From contig JBHGBD010000018.1 in assembly GCA_041946825.1 (NCBI GenBank), positions 1 through 64,000 of the forward strand: DNA of 64,000 nt, given 5' to 3'. The DNA is from CAZTHM01 sp041946825 (lineage in GTDB: Bacteria; Acidobacteriota; Terriglobia; UBA7540). The translations under genes and the position numbers were made by a program. Shown here piece by piece: positions 8,153 to 17,005 of this stretch; position 1 is the first letter of the stretch; every line of letters starts with the position of its first letter. The notes below the pieces were generated by a model. That model did no database searches, was not told where the DNA came from, and saw only the letters and a program-made list of their open reading frames with translations.

Positions 8153-9817
8153 TCACCAATGCACCCTGACAACCTGCGGAATCATGAGCGGAACTTCCAC
8201 TGTCCTGGCCTCGGTATTGACGCCATAGAATGAGAGAGGGTCGCCTTCGCCTTTCCATTCTCGCCCGACGTAGCGGCCTCGTTCGACTCGAACCTGGCGG
8301 ACGCCCGGCCACTGGAACGCGTCGTCCGTCAGGGTGACTTCACATCGGTATCCCACCAGGATGAATTCGTTCGGTGTGGGATGAATCACGATCGCCTGGC
8401 CATTGCCTTCTCCGCTCACGACAACTTTGGCTCCGTTGACGTCGCGGGTTTCCGAGAAGCGCTCGCCCGGAAGGCGGGACATAAAGACCTTCAACTTCTC
8501 CGTGCCCGCATAGGTCGCAATTTGCGGAAGCGCCGCCCGAAGCGAAAGGTAGGTATCGCGCAAGGCAGGCGCGCCATTGGCGAGGCTGCCGTCCGGCAGG
8601 ACGTAAGGCTGATAGGGGACAGGATAGGAATCACTCAGCGCCCAGGGCGCAAAGATGGGCGAGCCGAATTCGCCCACGGCGATGTAAGCGAGGCGCGGCG
8701 CCACCGGGTCGCGGGCGCTATTCGTCTCGGTGATGGACGGAAGGTTGCGGCTGACCTGATAGCGCGCCAGCGCGCTTCTGAAGTCGCTGGTCGAACTCTC
8801 CGGCGGCAGATAGAGGTTCAGCCCCACGAAAGAAATCGCGGGGCAGTTTTCGAGATACGTCGCCACGTCTTCGCCCGGGGCTCCGCCCACCATCCAGTCG
8901 CGAATGACTCCACCGACATAATTCAGGAAGAACGGAAGCGGGTAGACCTCCGCCCCCGCATCCGTGAGCGGCCGAAGCCAGTTGGTGCTCAGCCGCCAGG
9001 CGCTGTACTTCAAGTCGTCGGTAAAGCCTTTCTCGGCGAAAAGCTTGTCGGCAATCGGAGAATGGTCGCGCCAGTATTTCCGGTTCTGGCGTTCCCACCC
9101 GAAGACCGCGATCTCGTTTTCGACTTGGATCATGATGATCGTGCGCGTCTGGGAGTCAACATCGCGAATGTGCTTCATGAAAGCTCGAAACGCCGCGATT
9201 TCGCGCTGAATCACCGCATCGTATTCGTAGGAAATCGCGGCGTGGTGAGGGATTCCGTCGGCGTCGATGGCTCGCGGGTATCGCTCTGCGTCCTCGATGA
9301 TGTCCATCGGCGCGAAGACCTGCCCTGAAAGGTTCAGGTAGATGTTTCCATTGCCGCTGGCGTAATGGCCAAACCAGTTCAAGATCAGTTTCAGGTGGTG
9401 CTTCTCCGCCAGGCTCTTCGCGTGGTCAATGTAAGTGAAGTCGAAAACTCCCTTCTGCGGCTCGACCATCGACCACTTCACGGGGACCTTCAGCGAGTTC
9501 AAGCCCATCGCTTCCGCCGCCGGGTAGAGGTAATCGTAGGCGTGGAGGGTTTCCTGGTACCTCCCGTACAGCAGTTGGTCCCAGGGAATTTCGACCGCCA
9601 GGGCTGTGAACGGCAAGCCATCGACGAACAACAATTTCCTGCCGCCCGCGGTCTCAAGGTGCGGCGCCAGATTCGTACTCACCGGAACGGAAACCGCAAC
9701 TTGGCCGTTTCCCCTTGATGGCAGCGAGAGAAGAGCAAGGGAGACCAGGGCGACGGAAATCAACGAATGCCCTCGTGGAGGCGTTCTTTGGCTTTTTTTC
9801 CGGGGATTGGTATTCAT
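8153..9817 (-). CDS. GH35-like beta-galactosidase with DUF5597 C-terminal domain, secreted
   Basis: 554 aa. Residues 1-39 form a signal peptide (positive N-terminus, hydrophobic ISVALVSLALLSL core, cleavage near GNGQ). A TIM barrel follows (FVDGLPFTALAVEIPW near 69-84, then LNSLKVPVKWSMVEPQKG). The motif MIQVENEIAVFG (about 230-241) supplies the candidate acid/base Glu, and SITETNSARD (about 361) the candidate nucleophile Glu. The last 100 residues (EFILVGYRCEVTLTD and GRYVGREWKGEGD) match the DUF5597 domain seen in bacterial beta-galactosidase-like proteins. The predicted role is beta-galactoside hydrolysis in the periplasm or outside. GH family assignment (35 versus a 42-like clan A member) needs a profile search. 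It is the first gene of the likely GH35-like/GH42 transcript. Confidence 0.85.
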   Translation of the reverse strand: MNTNPRKKSQRTPPRGHSLISVALVSLALLSLPSRGNGQVAVSVPVSTNLAPHLETAGGRKLLFVDGLPFTALAVEIPWDQLLYGRYQETLHAYDYLYPAAEAMGLNSLKVPVKWSMVEPQKGVFDFTYIDHAKSLAEKHHLKLILNWFGHYASGNGNIYLNLSGQVFAPMDIIEDAERYPRAIDADGIPHHAAISYEYDAVIQREIAAFRAFMKHIRDVDSQTRTIIMIQVENEIAVFGWERQNRKYWRDHSPIADKLFAEKGFTDDLKYSAWRLSTNWLRPLTDAGAEVYPLPFFLNYVGGVIRDWMVGGAPGEDVATYLENCPAISFVGLNLYLPPESSTSDFRSALARYQVSRNLPSITETNSARDPVAPRLAYIAVGEFGSPIFAPWALSDSYPVPYQPYVLPDGSLANGAPALRDTYLSLRAALPQIATYAGTEKLKVFMSRLPGERFSETRDVNGAKVVVSGEGNGQAIVIHPTPNEFILVGYRCEVTLTDDAFQWPGVRQVRVERGRYVGREWKGEGDPLSFYGVNTEARTVEVPLMIPQVVRVHW

Positions 9818-10135
9818 GACTCAGCCTCGAGTTATCAAAACTGGCACGCGATAAGGCTCGCGCTTTGGTTCCAGTCAGGGAGAAAATCGCATGTTCCGCC
9901 TGGGACGGCGGGCGAGGGTTCGGCAGGAAGGCGAATTGTAACAGACGGAGCGAGCAATGTTTGGTCTCGCTGCTCGATCACCAAACAGCGACGCGGGCCG
10001 TACCTTCGAACGGAGATGGCTCAAAGGCACGGATGCAGAGCGATAGTTCGAAACTGGGCCATCACTCCTGGCAGAGAACTTGATGAAGGCGGCGAAAGAG
10101 AGAGGGCGGGCTTAAAGCCCGCCCCGGTTGAACTC
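9818..10135. other. Intergenic gap between GH35-like gene and TonB receptor
   Basis: There is no gene here. It contains the hairpin at 10104-10125 and a TTATC...GATAA inverted pair just upstream of the GH35-like start (near 9833-9856). No convincing -35/-10 pair was seen, so read-through from the receptor gene cannot be excluded. Confidence 0.6.
10104..10125 (-). terminator. Putative hairpin terminator of the TonB receptor gene
   Basis: Reading on the minus strand just after the receptor stop codon, GGGCGGGC and GCCCGCCC pair across a TTTAA loop, followed by a pyrimidine-rich but not pure T tract (CTCTCTCTTTC). It belongs to the same palindrome family as 4707-4724, so it may be a REP unit rather than a true rho-independent terminator. 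Confidence 0.5.
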
Positions 10136-13100
10136 TCAGAACTCCAGTTTCAAAGCAAACTGGATCATCCGACTCGAGTAGGAAGTCGCCGACGAGCCGA
10201 AGTTGACAGGGTTTCGAGTGTGGGTAATTCGGCCGAAGGCGGGATCCTTCATGCTGCGCACGGGCAGAGAGAAGTGAGGAGTGTTCGACAAATTGAAGAA
10301 CTCCGTGCGAAATTGCAGGCGAACGCGCTCCGAAATGTTAAAGAATTTGCCGATGCCCAGGTCAAGGTTCGTGTAGCGGGGCCCGCGGAAGATGTTTCGC
10401 CCCGCATTTCCAGGCGCGAGTTGGCCGTCTTCCATGTGTTTGACGAAAGCGTCAGTGTTGAACCAGAGGTCCGGGCTGCGTTCGGAACCGGGAAGGTTGG
10501 GGTTGCCAATCAAGTCCGGACGGGCATCCCCGCCGGGAATCGCGTCGCCCACGGTGACAGTACCGGGCACGCCGGAACTGGCGACGAAGATCCCGCTCAT
10601 TTGCCAGTCGCCCGCGATGGCCCGCAGAACAGGATGAGCCTGGGCGCCGAACTGTCGGCCCTTGCCGTACGGCAGATCGTAGATGTAACTGAAGGCCAGC
10701 CGATGCGGAACATCCCAGTCAGACACGCCGCGGTTCGCACGGGGGTCGTAGATGTTTTGCACCCCACCGCTTACCCCGCTGTCAAAGTTCGCGGAAGAGA
10801 CATTGTCGATGGACTTTGACCAGGTGTACGAGGTCAAAAAGAAAAGGTTCTTGCCAAACCGCCGCTCGAGTTTGAACTGGCCTGAGTGGTAAATCATGTT
10901 ACCGCTGCCGGTGATGAGGTAAAGGTCTCCCAGGTCAGGATTATTCCTGGCTAATCCCTTAATGGGGTTGGGGTTCAAGTTGTAGCCATAGGGCAGCTTG
11001 TGGGCTTGTGATCCAACGTAGGCTGCTTCGAGGAGCATCCCCGCCGGCAGTTCGCGCTGCACGGCGAAGCTGTACTGCTCGGAGTATCCCGTCCGTAGGT
11101 TAAGCGCGGTGTTGTGGGTGGTATACCCCTTCGGGAAGCTCCCGGGATCGGTAAAGTCGGGCGGGGCAACGCTCCAGAAGGACCAGCTGAACTGGCTTGG
11201 GTCGTCGGGATACGCGTCGAGGTAAGGGTCGGTGGAGTACTCCCGGTAGAACGGCGGGTTGAACTTGATATCGTCCCGTTTGGCGTTCTCCGGATCATAG
11301 AAAACGCCGAACCCGGCCCGCAGTGTGGTCTTGGGATTCAGTTTGTAAGCCAGGCCAACGCGCGGCGCCCAATTGTTCCTGTCAGGCTCGACGATGTATC
11401 GGGATACACCGTCTTTGCCGGCGATGAGCATTTTCTGCAATCCCGGATCGAAAAGCGCCATTTCGTTTTTCGGGCTGAAGAATGGCGTGGCGTATTCGTA
11501 ACGCACACCCAGGTTCAACGTGAGCCGGTCGGTCACCTTCCAGTCGTCCTGAAGGAAGAAGCTGTACTGGCGATCCTTCAGGTCGGGACTTCCAAAACGG
11601 CGACCGTGATAACCGTAGCCGGGTATTCCGAGGAGCACGTCAGCGAGCGGATGCCCTCCCTGCCAATACCATCCGAAGGGCACTCCCCCACTCCACGAGG
11701 TGTAGATGTTGCCACTCCAGAAGGCGCCGGCCGGGAAGATGGTGTAGTAGTTATTCTCATCACGCGGGCGGAATTCGAAGCCCATTTTGAGCGCGTGCTT
11801 GCCCCGCATGTAGGTCACGTTGTCATTGATTTGGAAACTGGTTTCCCGGAAGAACAGCGGCTTCCAGTCGTCACCGCCCAGACTGTTGTAGTCGTCCAGA
11901 TAAACGATTGGAAGACCGGAAAAGTCCGGACCCACGTTGACCCCCTGAAGCCCAAACTTCTCTGCCAGGTTCATGCCGTACGCATGTTGGAAAACGTCCA
12001 GGCGATATCGATGGAAGCCGACTCGCGCTTCGTTGATAAACTGAGAATTAAAGATGTGGACTTCTGAAACGACCAAATTGCTGTTCCGATCCCGGTGCGT
12101 GCCGCCCTGTATGATGCCCCGGCTGTCGTCTCCGACCTCCAGTCCAATCCCCGGCATGGGGCCATCGGGCCGGGCCAGCGGGTCGGCCGTGTTGAGGAAA
12201 CCGTCGTTCCACCGGTAGCGCACAAACAGGTTGTCACGCGTGGAAAAACTGTGATCGACGCGAATTCCTGCCTCATCTTGCTTGTAGCGCTCGGACTGGC
12301 GGACGAAGTAATTGCCGAGCGGGTAGTCGTTGGGCAGGTTCGGCAGGGCGACGCCATTCATGAGCGCCCAGCCGAATTGGTTAAACCGTTGCCGCGGAAT
12401 GATGTTCAGACCTTGTGGGTTTTCAGGTGTTGCGCGGCTCGGATCCCGGAAAAGCAGGCCTGTCGCTGGATCATAGATGCCAGCATAGGTGGGCGTATCA
12501 TACAGGCCCGCCGGATAACCAAGATTTGGATCGACAACCTCGAGCGGGCTCGGATCCAGCAGATAAGACGCAGCGAGCAGGGAAGAAAAATCTCCGTCAC
12601 GGAACGGCACCTCCGGCACCCTCCCGAATGCCTCATTGATCTTGCCGAGGCGGTAGCCGGAGTAGTCGGCGAAGTAAAAGGTCTTGTTCTTAATGATCGG
12701 CCCCCCGATTGTTCCTCCAAACATGTTCTGCTTGAGAGGAGCTTTGGTAGGGTCGACAGGGTTCCGGAAGAAGTTCGCGGCGTTGAGGGCGTCGTTGCGG
12801 AGGAACTCAAATACATTGCCGTGGAAAGCGTTCGTTCCAGCGCGCGATTGAATGGAAATGACGCCCCCCGCCGTGTGGCCGTACTCGGCGGAGAATGCCG
12901 AGGTCAGAACTTTGAACTCACTGATGGCGTCGATGTTGGGGCGCATATCAACATCCGATTCGCGGACCGAGGACATTTCGATGCCATCGAGCGTGACGGA
13001 ATTGGCCTCAGGCCGCATGCCGTTCACGGAAAACGTGACGTTCGTCGTGGCGCCCCCCTGGTCGTTGGAAGTGTCCTGCAGCCCGTTGGAGAGCAGGAGC

Positions 13101-13567
13101 AGTGAAAAGAAATCGCGCCCGTTGAGGGGGAGTCCGGTGATTTGCTTCTGCTCCACGATCTGGTTGATGTCCGATTGGTCCGTCTGCAGCAACGTCGCCC
13201 CGATTCCGGTGACTTCCACAACTTGGGCGATCGCCCCCAAGGAGAGCTTGAAATCCGACCGTAGCTTCTGATCCACGATCAGGGTCACGGGCCCCACGAC
13301 CGCGGTCTTGAAACCCTCCGCCTCTGCCTTAATCTGGTACTTGCCCAGTGGCATGTTGGACATCATATAGTCACCGGCCTGGGAGGTCTCGACCGTGCGG
13401 ACAAATCCCGTGTCGAGGTTCGTCGCGGTGACCTGAGCTCCAGGAACGGCTGCGGCACTGGGGTCCGAAATCGTTCCCAGAATCGTACCTGAGGTGAATT
13501 GCGCCCAGGCAAGTGAGCACACGCCTAGCAGGATCAGCAGACCTAAAATAGTTGTAGCCTTCTTCAT
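10136..13567 (-). CDS. Oar-like TonB-dependent receptor with carboxypeptidase-regulatory N-domain
   Basis: 1143 aa from the ATG at 13567, preceded by GGAGGAGAAT; an in-frame GTG at 13579 lies inside that ribosome site and is unlikely. A signal peptide (MKKATTILGLLILLGV, cleavage near LAWAQ) is followed by a carboxypeptidase D-regulatory domain (GTILGTISDPSAAAVPGAQV, then YQIKAEAEGFK), a plug domain (LPLNGRDF, VNGMRPEANSVTLDGIEM, FSAEYGHTAGGVISIQSRAG) and a long beta-barrel that ends in ...FALKLEF with a terminal Phe, as outer-membrane barrels do. Such Oar/SusC-like receptors are abundant in Acidobacteria and are thought to bind or import glycans or peptides with TonB-ExbBD. No SusD-like lipoprotein accompanies it. 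Its place upstream of two galactosidases suggests a galactan-type substrate (inference). It is driven by the promoter at 13736-13764. Confidence 0.93.
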   Translation of the reverse strand: MKKATTILGLLILLGVCSLAWAQFTSGTILGTISDPSAAAVPGAQVTATNLDTGFVRTVETSQAGDYMMSNMPLGKYQIKAEAEGFKTAVVGPVTLIVDQKLRSDFKLSLGAIAQVVEVTGIGATLLQTDQSDINQIVEQKQITGLPLNGRDFFSLLLLSNGLQDTSNDQGGATTNVTFSVNGMRPEANSVTLDGIEMSSVRESDVDMRPNIDAISEFKVLTSAFSAEYGHTAGGVISIQSRAGTNAFHGNVFEFLRNDALNAANFFRNPVDPTKAPLKQNMFGGTIGGPIIKNKTFYFADYSGYRLGKINEAFGRVPEVPFRDGDFSSLLAASYLLDPSPLEVVDPNLGYPAGLYDTPTYAGIYDPATGLLFRDPSRATPENPQGLNIIPRQRFNQFGWALMNGVALPNLPNDYPLGNYFVRQSERYKQDEAGIRVDHSFSTRDNLFVRYRWNDGFLNTADPLARPDGPMPGIGLEVGDDSRGIIQGGTHRDRNSNLVVSEVHIFNSQFINEARVGFHRYRLDVFQHAYGMNLAEKFGLQGVNVGPDFSGLPIVYLDDYNSLGGDDWKPLFFRETSFQINDNVTYMRGKHALKMGFEFRPRDENNYYTIFPAGAFWSGNIYTSWSGGVPFGWYWQGGHPLADVLLGIPGYGYHGRRFGSPDLKDRQYSFFLQDDWKVTDRLTLNLGVRYEYATPFFSPKNEMALFDPGLQKMLIAGKDGVSRYIVEPDRNNWAPRVGLAYKLNPKTTLRAGFGVFYDPENAKRDDIKFNPPFYREYSTDPYLDAYPDDPSQFSWSFWSVAPPDFTDPGSFPKGYTTHNTALNLRTGYSEQYSFAVQRELPAGMLLEAAYVGSQAHKLPYGYNLNPNPIKGLARNNPDLGDLYLITGSGNMIYHSGQFKLERRFGKNLFFLTSYTWSKSIDNVSSANFDSGVSGGVQNIYDPRANRGVSDWDVPHRLAFSYIYDLPYGKGRQFGAQAHPVLRAIAGDWQMSGIFVASSGVPGTVTVGDAIPGGDARPDLIGNPNLPGSERSPDLWFNTDAFVKHMEDGQLAPGNAGRNIFRGPRYTNLDLGIGKFFNISERVRLQFRTEFFNLSNTPHFSLPVRSMKDPAFGRITHTRNPVNFGSSATSYSSRMIQFALKLEF

Positions 13568-13735
13568 ATTCTCCTCCACTCCTTTTTCTCACCCGACTCG
13601 ACGGAACACCGCATGAATAGGCCCTAAGGCTAGGCAAGCAGTACCAAGAGTCCAGTCCCTGCAACCTTCCGCTCCGCCCTTGCTTTCGTCGCCAACGTTG
13701 TGCCTGAACCCGGCGCCCAGCGCCAGTGTTCGTCG

Positions 13736-13764
13736 CTTATAACGCAAACGCTTACATATGTCAA
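13736..13764 (-). promoter_or_regulatory. Sigma70 promoter with LacI-type operator-like sequence in the spacer
   Basis: On the minus strand, TTGACA (13764-13759) and TATAAG (13741-13736) are separated by exactly 17 bases. That spacer holds TGTAAGCG/TTTGCGTT (about 13756-13741), an imperfect dyad centred on CG, close to the general LacI/GalR-family operator and cre pattern. The expected start point is near 13729, leaving a 160-nt leader before the receptor ATG. A repressor bound here would cover the -35/-10 gap. No LacI-family gene is in the window, so the regulator is unassigned. Confidence 0.8.
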
Positions 13765-14131
13765 GCTTTTTGTTTGGGAATTTCTTTAAGTCCATTTTAT
13801 TGATATATGTGGTCTTACATATCACATGACAATTTGACCTTCGTCATGTGAGGTTATTTCCCAACAATAGAAAAAGCGCTTGCAGTACAGGTTCGCTACT
13901 ATGCGGAATATGATCGTACCTCCTTCTCATCATTGGAGTTCCTCCTCTGACCGAGAGTCCCTGACAATGACGAGGCTTGAACGGTCTCGAGGCTGCCGCC
14001 GGCATTAGGCCCGTGGCGGTGGTTTCAGTTGGGGGTGATCGGCCTGACCGGGACGTCGTTACGGAGGCAGGCATTCCCCAGCGTTGTCTTATTCGCAGAC
14101 GATTACCTGCACGAGAGCGCCGGACAATCTC

Positions 14132-14140
14132 TGCTATAGT
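14132..14140 (+). promoter_or_regulatory. Possible extended -10 promoter of the glycosyltransferase
   Basis: TGCTATAGT has the TGn extension followed by a 5-of-6 match to TATAAT, 51 nt before the ATG at 14192. No good -35 lies at 16-18 bases upstream. Confidence 0.35.
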
Positions 14141-14191
14141 GGGTGAAATCAGGTTCGGGTCACTAAATCTATCAATGAGGGCTTTTCTCTC

Positions 14192-15451
14192 ATGACCGTG
14201 TTGATCGTGGCGCCGGGGAGCGCCGGGGATGTCCACCCCAACGTCGGATTGGGAATCGCACTGCGCCAGCGCGGCCACAGGGTTACCTTGGTTGCGGCCG
14301 CCGTGTTTGAATCTCTGGCGCGGCGCGTCGGCTTGCCGTTCGTGGGCTACGGAACTGAAGAGGAGTATTACCAGACAATCCGCGATCCGGACCTCTGGCA
14401 TCCTTACAAGGCGTTCCCGCTGGTGGCGCGTCGCCTGGTGCTGCCCTTCATCCGGCCGACTTTTGACCTCATCGAGCAACACCACAAGGCTGGAGACTTG
14501 GTGGTCGTGGGTTCAGGGTTCGTATTCGCCGCACGGCTGGCCCAAGAGAAGCTTGGCGTTCCGGTGGCAACCGTCCATCTGCAGCCCGCGCCATTGCGAA
14601 GCGTATGCGAGCCGCCCGTGTTCGGCTTCCCCGACATTCTCGGCTGGCTGCCGAAATCATTGAGGCCGCTCTATCTGCGTGCCGTCGACAAGCTCGTTAT
14701 CGACCGACTGTTAGCACCCGAGCTGAATGCCTTTCGCGCCGAATTGGGACTTCCGCCGGTGCGGCGCGTCCTCGATCGATGGATGCACTCGCCACAACTT
14801 GTCGTGGGATTCTTTCCTGAGTGGTTTGCCGCACCCCAACTCGACTGGCCCCCCAATGTCCACTTGACCGGTTTCCCGCTCTACGATGAAAGTGGCGCCC
14901 GCGAAATCCCTGCCGGCCTGGAGGATTTCTTGCGCGACGGTCCGGCGCCCATTGTCTTTACCGCGGGCTCAGCCATGGCTGTGGACACCGAGTTTTTTCG
15001 CGTATCCGTGGAAGTCTGTCGGAAGAGCGGGCAGAGGGGGATCCTGCTCACGCAGTTTCCGGAGCAGTTGCCGGCAAACCTTCCCGACGGGGTCCGTCAC
15101 TTCGACTACGTTCCGTTCAGCAAGGTATTGCCACGCGCCGCAGCCTTCGTGCACCACGGCGGTATCGGAACCGTCGCCCAGGCGCTCGCGGCGGGCGTAC
15201 CCCAACTTGTCGTCCCGCTGGCGCACGACCAGCCCGACAACGCTATGCGCGTGCGCCGGCTGGGCGTCGGAGACATGCTCGTGCCGAAGAGCTACCGCGT
15301 CGAAGCGGTCCTCGAGCACCTGCGGCGCCTGATGGAATCGCCGGCGGTCGCGGAGAATTGCCGCCGACGCGCCGCCGACCTCGCAGAAAACACCACCTTG
15401 GAACGCACGGGCGACTTGATCGAACAATTAGGCAGCAACACGAATTCATGA
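14192..15451 (+). CDS. GT1-family glycosyltransferase (MGT/YjiC-like)
   Basis: 419 aa. The N-terminal Rossmann domain opens with VLIVAPGSAGDVHPNVGLGIAL (residues 3-24), with the G-x-x-G-D-x-x-P loop of UDP-glycosyltransferases. The C-terminal donor domain carries FTAGSAM near 252 and the signature HHGGIGTVAQALAAGVP near 321-337, followed by DQPDNAMRV. Family members (COG1819) move sugars from UDP or dTDP donors to sterols, macrolides, flavonoids or other small lipophilic acceptors in the cytoplasm. The acceptor cannot be predicted. The ATG at 14192 has a weak purine-rich upstream site (GAGG at 14177). It stands alone on the plus strand, 255 bases before the ABC permeases. Confidence 0.9.
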   Translation: MTVLIVAPGSAGDVHPNVGLGIALRQRGHRVTLVAAAVFESLARRVGLPFVGYGTEEEYYQTIRDPDLWHPYKAFPLVARRLVLPFIRPTFDLIEQHHKAGDLVVVGSGFVFAARLAQEKLGVPVATVHLQPAPLRSVCEPPVFGFPDILGWLPKSLRPLYLRAVDKLVIDRLLAPELNAFRAELGLPPVRRVLDRWMHSPQLVVGFFPEWFAAPQLDWPPNVHLTGFPLYDESGAREIPAGLEDFLRDGPAPIVFTAGSAMAVDTEFFRVSVEVCRKSGQRGILLTQFPEQLPANLPDGVRHFDYVPFSKVLPRAAAFVHHGGIGTVAQALAAGVPQLVVPLAHDQPDNAMRVRRLGVGDMLVPKSYRVEAVLEHLRRLMESPAVAENCRRRAADLAENTTLERTGDLIEQLGSNTNS

Positions 15452-15705
15452 ATTGCCCGTGAGCGGTTTCTCTCCGCAGCCACTGTCTGACCCCTTGTCG
15501 CGCATCGTCCTGTCCCGCTCGCAATTGATTGGAGCGACACTTTGTCTAGACCTTCGCCAGTTCTTGACGGCCCCGGCAGTGCCTGTCAAGCTATGGCGAC
15601 GCTGCTGCGCCTTAGAATCCCCTGCTGTGTCGTGCCGGAGATGCCTGTCGTGAATTGAACGGGCGACGGCTCGAAGGCCGCGTGTGGCAGGCGGGAGCTT
15701 TGAGA

Positions 15706-17004
15706 ATGCCCGTTGTCAACCAAACCTGGATGGCTGTTGCCAAGCTGCGAGCGAAGGCGCACCACCAGGCAGGGCTCGGGATGGCGGCGCGCGAGGCATT
15801 CTGGATCGCCCTGGAAGAGCTTCGCAACCACAAACTGCGATCGTTCCTTACTCTGCTCGGCATCGTTATCGCCACAACCACCCTGATCGTGGTGATGTCG
15901 ATCGTGAATGGCATGAACGTATACATCGCAACGAAGATTGCCAACCTCGGCACAAACACTTTTGTGCTCCACCAGTTCAAGTGGGCGCAAGGGTACGAGT
16001 CCTTCCTCAAAGCGTTACGACGGAACCGCCCCATCCGATTGGAAGACTATGAGTACCTTCGCGATACGCTCTCCGGGTACGAGGCCATCAGCGCCATCGC
16101 GCAGGTGCAACCGGATCCCGAGGCCCGCTTCCACGGTCAGTCCATCGACGGGGTGACGTTGATCGGGGTCACCGCCAGTCACGCCTACATAGGGCGTGAA
16201 AAGGTCCTGTATGGACGTTACATCAGCGACCAGGACTATCGCCATAACGCTCGGGTCTGCTTTATCGGCCAGGACATTGTGAACAAACTCTTCCCGATGA
16301 CCGACCCGATCGGCAAGGAAATCATTGTCGGGCAGCACAGCTTCAGCGTGATCGGCGTGGCGGAAAGGGTGGGGTCCGCTTTCGGTGTGAGCCAGGACAA
16401 CTTTGTGTTTATTCCTCTCGGCACTTTCCGGAACATATTCATGCCCCGCCTGGAGCTCATGGTGTTTATCAAAGCCCCTGACTCCCTGCACCTGCGGGAA
16501 CTGCAGGACGAAGTCCGAGTCTTGATGCGGGCCCGCCGGCATGTTCCCTATCACGAAGAGGATTCTTTCGGCATCAACGCCTCGGAGACCCTGATGAGCG
16601 CGTGGCAGAACCTTACCGGCACGATCTTTGCCGTTACCATCGGCGTGGTGGCCGTCTTCATGGTGGTGGGGGGCATCGTCATCATGAACATCATGTTGGC
16701 CACGGTCACGGAGCGCACTCACGAAATTGGGATTCGCAAATCCGTTGGGGCGAGGCGCGGCGACGTCTTGTGGCAGTTTCTGATCGAAGCCGCGGCGCTG
16801 GCCAGCGTGGGAGGTCTCGCGGGGGTGCTCATTGCCTACGCGATCGCGCAACTGGTGGCCGTCGTGTTTACCGCCAAAGTGCCGGTGAGCGCCGTCATTG
16901 TAGGCGTCTCTCTCTCGACTCTGGTAGGGCTGTTCTTCGGCATCTACCCTGCCCGCCGAGCCGCGGGGCTTGATCCTATCCAGGCGTTAAGGGCTGAGAA
17001 ATAA
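15706..17004 (+). CDS. MacB/FtsX-like ABC transporter permease 1
   Basis: 432 aa from the ATG at 15706, chosen for GGGAG 9 nt upstream; an ATG at 15781 (MAAREAFWIALEEL) would match the usual family start more closely and also remains possible. One N-terminal helix (FLTLLGIVIATTTLIVVM) is followed by a periplasmic MacB core domain (about residues 75-290), then three C-terminal FtsX helices (about 310, 360, 395), with ERTHEIGIRKSVGARRGDVLWQF after the first of these. The ending PARRAAGLDPIQALRAEK is typical. Such permeases form dimers or heterodimers with a MacB-type ATPase and act in mechanotransmission export of antimicrobials, lipoproteins or siderophores. No ATPase gene is adjacent. It is followed after one base by the second permease. 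Confidence 0.88.
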   Translation: MPVVNQTWMAVAKLRAKAHHQAGLGMAAREAFWIALEELRNHKLRSFLTLLGIVIATTTLIVVMSIVNGMNVYIATKIANLGTNTFVLHQFKWAQGYESFLKALRRNRPIRLEDYEYLRDTLSGYEAISAIAQVQPDPEARFHGQSIDGVTLIGVTASHAYIGREKVLYGRYISDQDYRHNARVCFIGQDIVNKLFPMTDPIGKEIIVGQHSFSVIGVAERVGSAFGVSQDNFVFIPLGTFRNIFMPRLELMVFIKAPDSLHLRELQDEVRVLMRARRHVPYHEEDSFGINASETLMSAWQNLTGTIFAVTIGVVAVFMVVGGIVIMNIMLATVTERTHEIGIRKSVGARRGDVLWQFLIEAAALASVGGLAGVLIAYAIAQLVAVVFTAKVPVSAVIVGVSLSTLVGLFFGIYPARRAAGLDPIQALRAEK

Positions 17005-17005
17005 G

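Larger units (their letters stand above)
13568..14191. other. Divergent regulatory gap between TonB receptor and glycosyltransferase
   Basis: A 624-base non-coding region. It has a locally AT-rich centre (about 13735-13860) that contains the receptor promoter and operator-like site, and a weaker extended -10 for the glycosyltransferase at 14132-14140. The inverted pair CATATGTC...TCACATGACA is also present near 13755-13830. No gene was recognised. Confidence 0.7.

Noticed and set aside
13844..14485. 213-codon frame on the minus strand opposite the glycosyltransferase start
   Set aside because: It overlaps the well-supported GT1 gene and has no family-like motifs; composition is that of antisense GC-rich DNA.
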